39,071 nt of DNA from Ligilactobacillus murinus DSM 20452 = NBRC 14221 (GTDB lineage Bacteria; Bacillota; Bacilli; Lactobacillales; Lactobacillaceae): NCBI RefSeq assembly GCF_001591685.1, contig NZ_BCVJ01000016.1, positions 1-39,071 of the forward strand. The letters are read 5' to 3'. The position numbers were made by a program, and so were the translations under genes. This document shows, piece by piece, positions 38,526 through 39,071 of this stretch (positions within the stretch are counted from its first letter, which is position 1; the number at the start of each line of letters is the position of its first letter). The notes beneath the pieces are model-generated. The model saw only the letters and a program-made list of their open reading frames with translations. It made no database searches and had not been told where the DNA came from.

Positions 38526-39071
38526 CTATAACGAGTAGTCTAATAAATATTCGTAACTATTCCAATTCTTTATATTATTACTTATTTTTTCTCCACGCTG
38601 ATGAAGGGTAATCAACTCGTCTAGGTTCCTGAAAAAGCTGCCAATCTTTTGTTGTTCAGTGCCTTTCGGAATTTTTATCATTATCCTTCCTAAATCTTTA
38701 GAATTGATTGCTGGATAGCTTGTTCCTGTACAAAAATTTAAAACAGTAGTTACAAATTTTTCTTCCTGTACACAGTTCAATAAAAAGTTGCTATCTACAC
38801 CAGAGTACGGTCGTAATTGCGCATATCCAGTAGAAAAAACATAATTACTATATTGTAATTCATATAAATAATTGTTTTTCTGATATGGTCGAACGGTTTG
38901 ATAAAATACATCACCTTTTTTTGCTAATCTTTGAGCACGTGAAGGAGCACTTTTTTTAAGGATTTTGGTATGCTTAATTAAGTCCGTCCCAACTACACTC
39001 CCTAAATCAACATACTCAAAAATATCTGGTATTTCTCCAATTTTAGGATTAATTTCTAAAATCTCTTTTAG
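38526..39071 (-). CDS. hsdS: Type I specificity subunit HsdS (C-terminal part, cut by window edge)
   Basis: An uninterrupted frame of 181 codons enters at the right edge and ends in TAG at 38526. It contains one complete recognition-domain signature: DIFEYVDLGSVVGTD, KKGDVFYQTVRPYQKNNYL, YVFSTGYAQLRPY, GTSYPAINSKDLGRIMIKIP, then the C-terminal spacer EQQKIGSFFRNLDELITLHQR. These match the second half of a normal two-domain HsdS, so the first half and probably hsdM lie beyond the window. No in-frame start with a binding site is visible before the edge. Coding continues upstream of a TTG at 38780, which is internal. Confidence 0.88.
   Translation of the reverse strand, partial: LKEILEINPKIGEIPDIFEYVDLGSVVGTDLIKHTKILKKSAPSRAQRLAKKGDVFYQTVRPYQKNNYLYELQYSNYVFSTGYAQLRPYSGVDSNFLLNCVQEEKFVTTVLNFCTGTSYPAINSKDLGRIMIKIPKGTEQQKIGSFFRNLDELITLHQRGEKISNNIKNWNSYEYLLDYSL

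Noticed and set aside
38526-38780. Separate 84-residue gene at the end of hsdS
   Set aside because: The same frame stays open upstream to the window edge and reads as a continuous HsdS recognition domain, so the TTG at 38780 is internal.

Overview
The window looks like chromosomal DNA of a low-to-mid GC Firmicute, most likely a member of the Lactobacillaceae. The evidence is gene order (pyrH-frr-uppS-cdsA-rseP-proS-polC and rimP-nusA-ylxR-ylxQ-infB-rbfA-truB-ribF-hrcA-grpE-dnaK-dnaJ), a Gram-positive replicative polymerase (PolC), an L27 protein with the Firmicute N-terminal extension and its Prp protease, sigma-A type promoters, CIRCE operators and a cre site. Genus cannot be fixed from sequence alone. 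Almost everything is on the minus strand; the exceptions are one amidase gene and two integrase relics.

Layout. (1) Positions 1-64 hold the start of an unknown gene leaving the window. (2) 180-4143 is a nucleoside and deoxyribose salvage operon, deoC-deoB-deoD-pdp, with a promoter overlapped by a cre site and a strong terminator. (3) 4144-4718 holds the C-terminal scrap of a tyrosine integrase beside a tRNA-Arg(TCT) gene. (4) 4759-9608 is the hrcA-grpE-dnaK-dnaJ heat-shock cluster, controlled by two CIRCE elements that flank and overlap one promoter. (5) 9605-16670 is the rimP-nusA-ylxR-ylxQ-infB-rbfA-truB-ribF transcription/translation operon. (6) 16700-18300 is a decayed mobile-element remnant: a YjcQ-like gene, a small possibly Sm-like gene, two truncated reading frames and a broken tyrosine integrase. 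(7) 18306-28941 is pyrH-frr-uppS-cdsA-rseP-proS-polC (UMP kinase, ribosome recycling, undecaprenyl and phospholipid precursor synthesis, site-2 protease, prolyl-tRNA synthetase, replicative polymerase), with two internal hairpins. (8) 28998-29989 is a cell-wall amidase on the plus strand. (9) 30069-31225 is rplU-prp-rpmA behind a structured L21 leader. (10) 31359-39071 is an accessory defence region: a DUF262/DUF1524 (GmrSD-like) nuclease, three unknown small genes, and a type I restriction-modification locus containing a specificity subunit cut by the window edge, a half-size second specificity subunit with its own promoter, HsdR, and a tiny membrane protein.

The core genes are routine in identity, but several details deserve attention. 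DeoD has Asn at the position of the catalytic Asp204. DeoB has Ser where Bacillus cereus DeoB has its Thr nucleophile. There are two separate integrase scars. The S-halfS-R-membrane arrangement is unusual. GATC tetranucleotides are very dense in two core windows counted (9-10 per 300 bases) and sparse in two accessory windows (0-4 per 300). I did not find CRISPR arrays, rRNA genes or an intact insertion sequence. The best candidates for something undescribed are the unknown small genes in 31359-34764 and the membrane protein behind hsdR; no function can be assigned to them from sequence alone.
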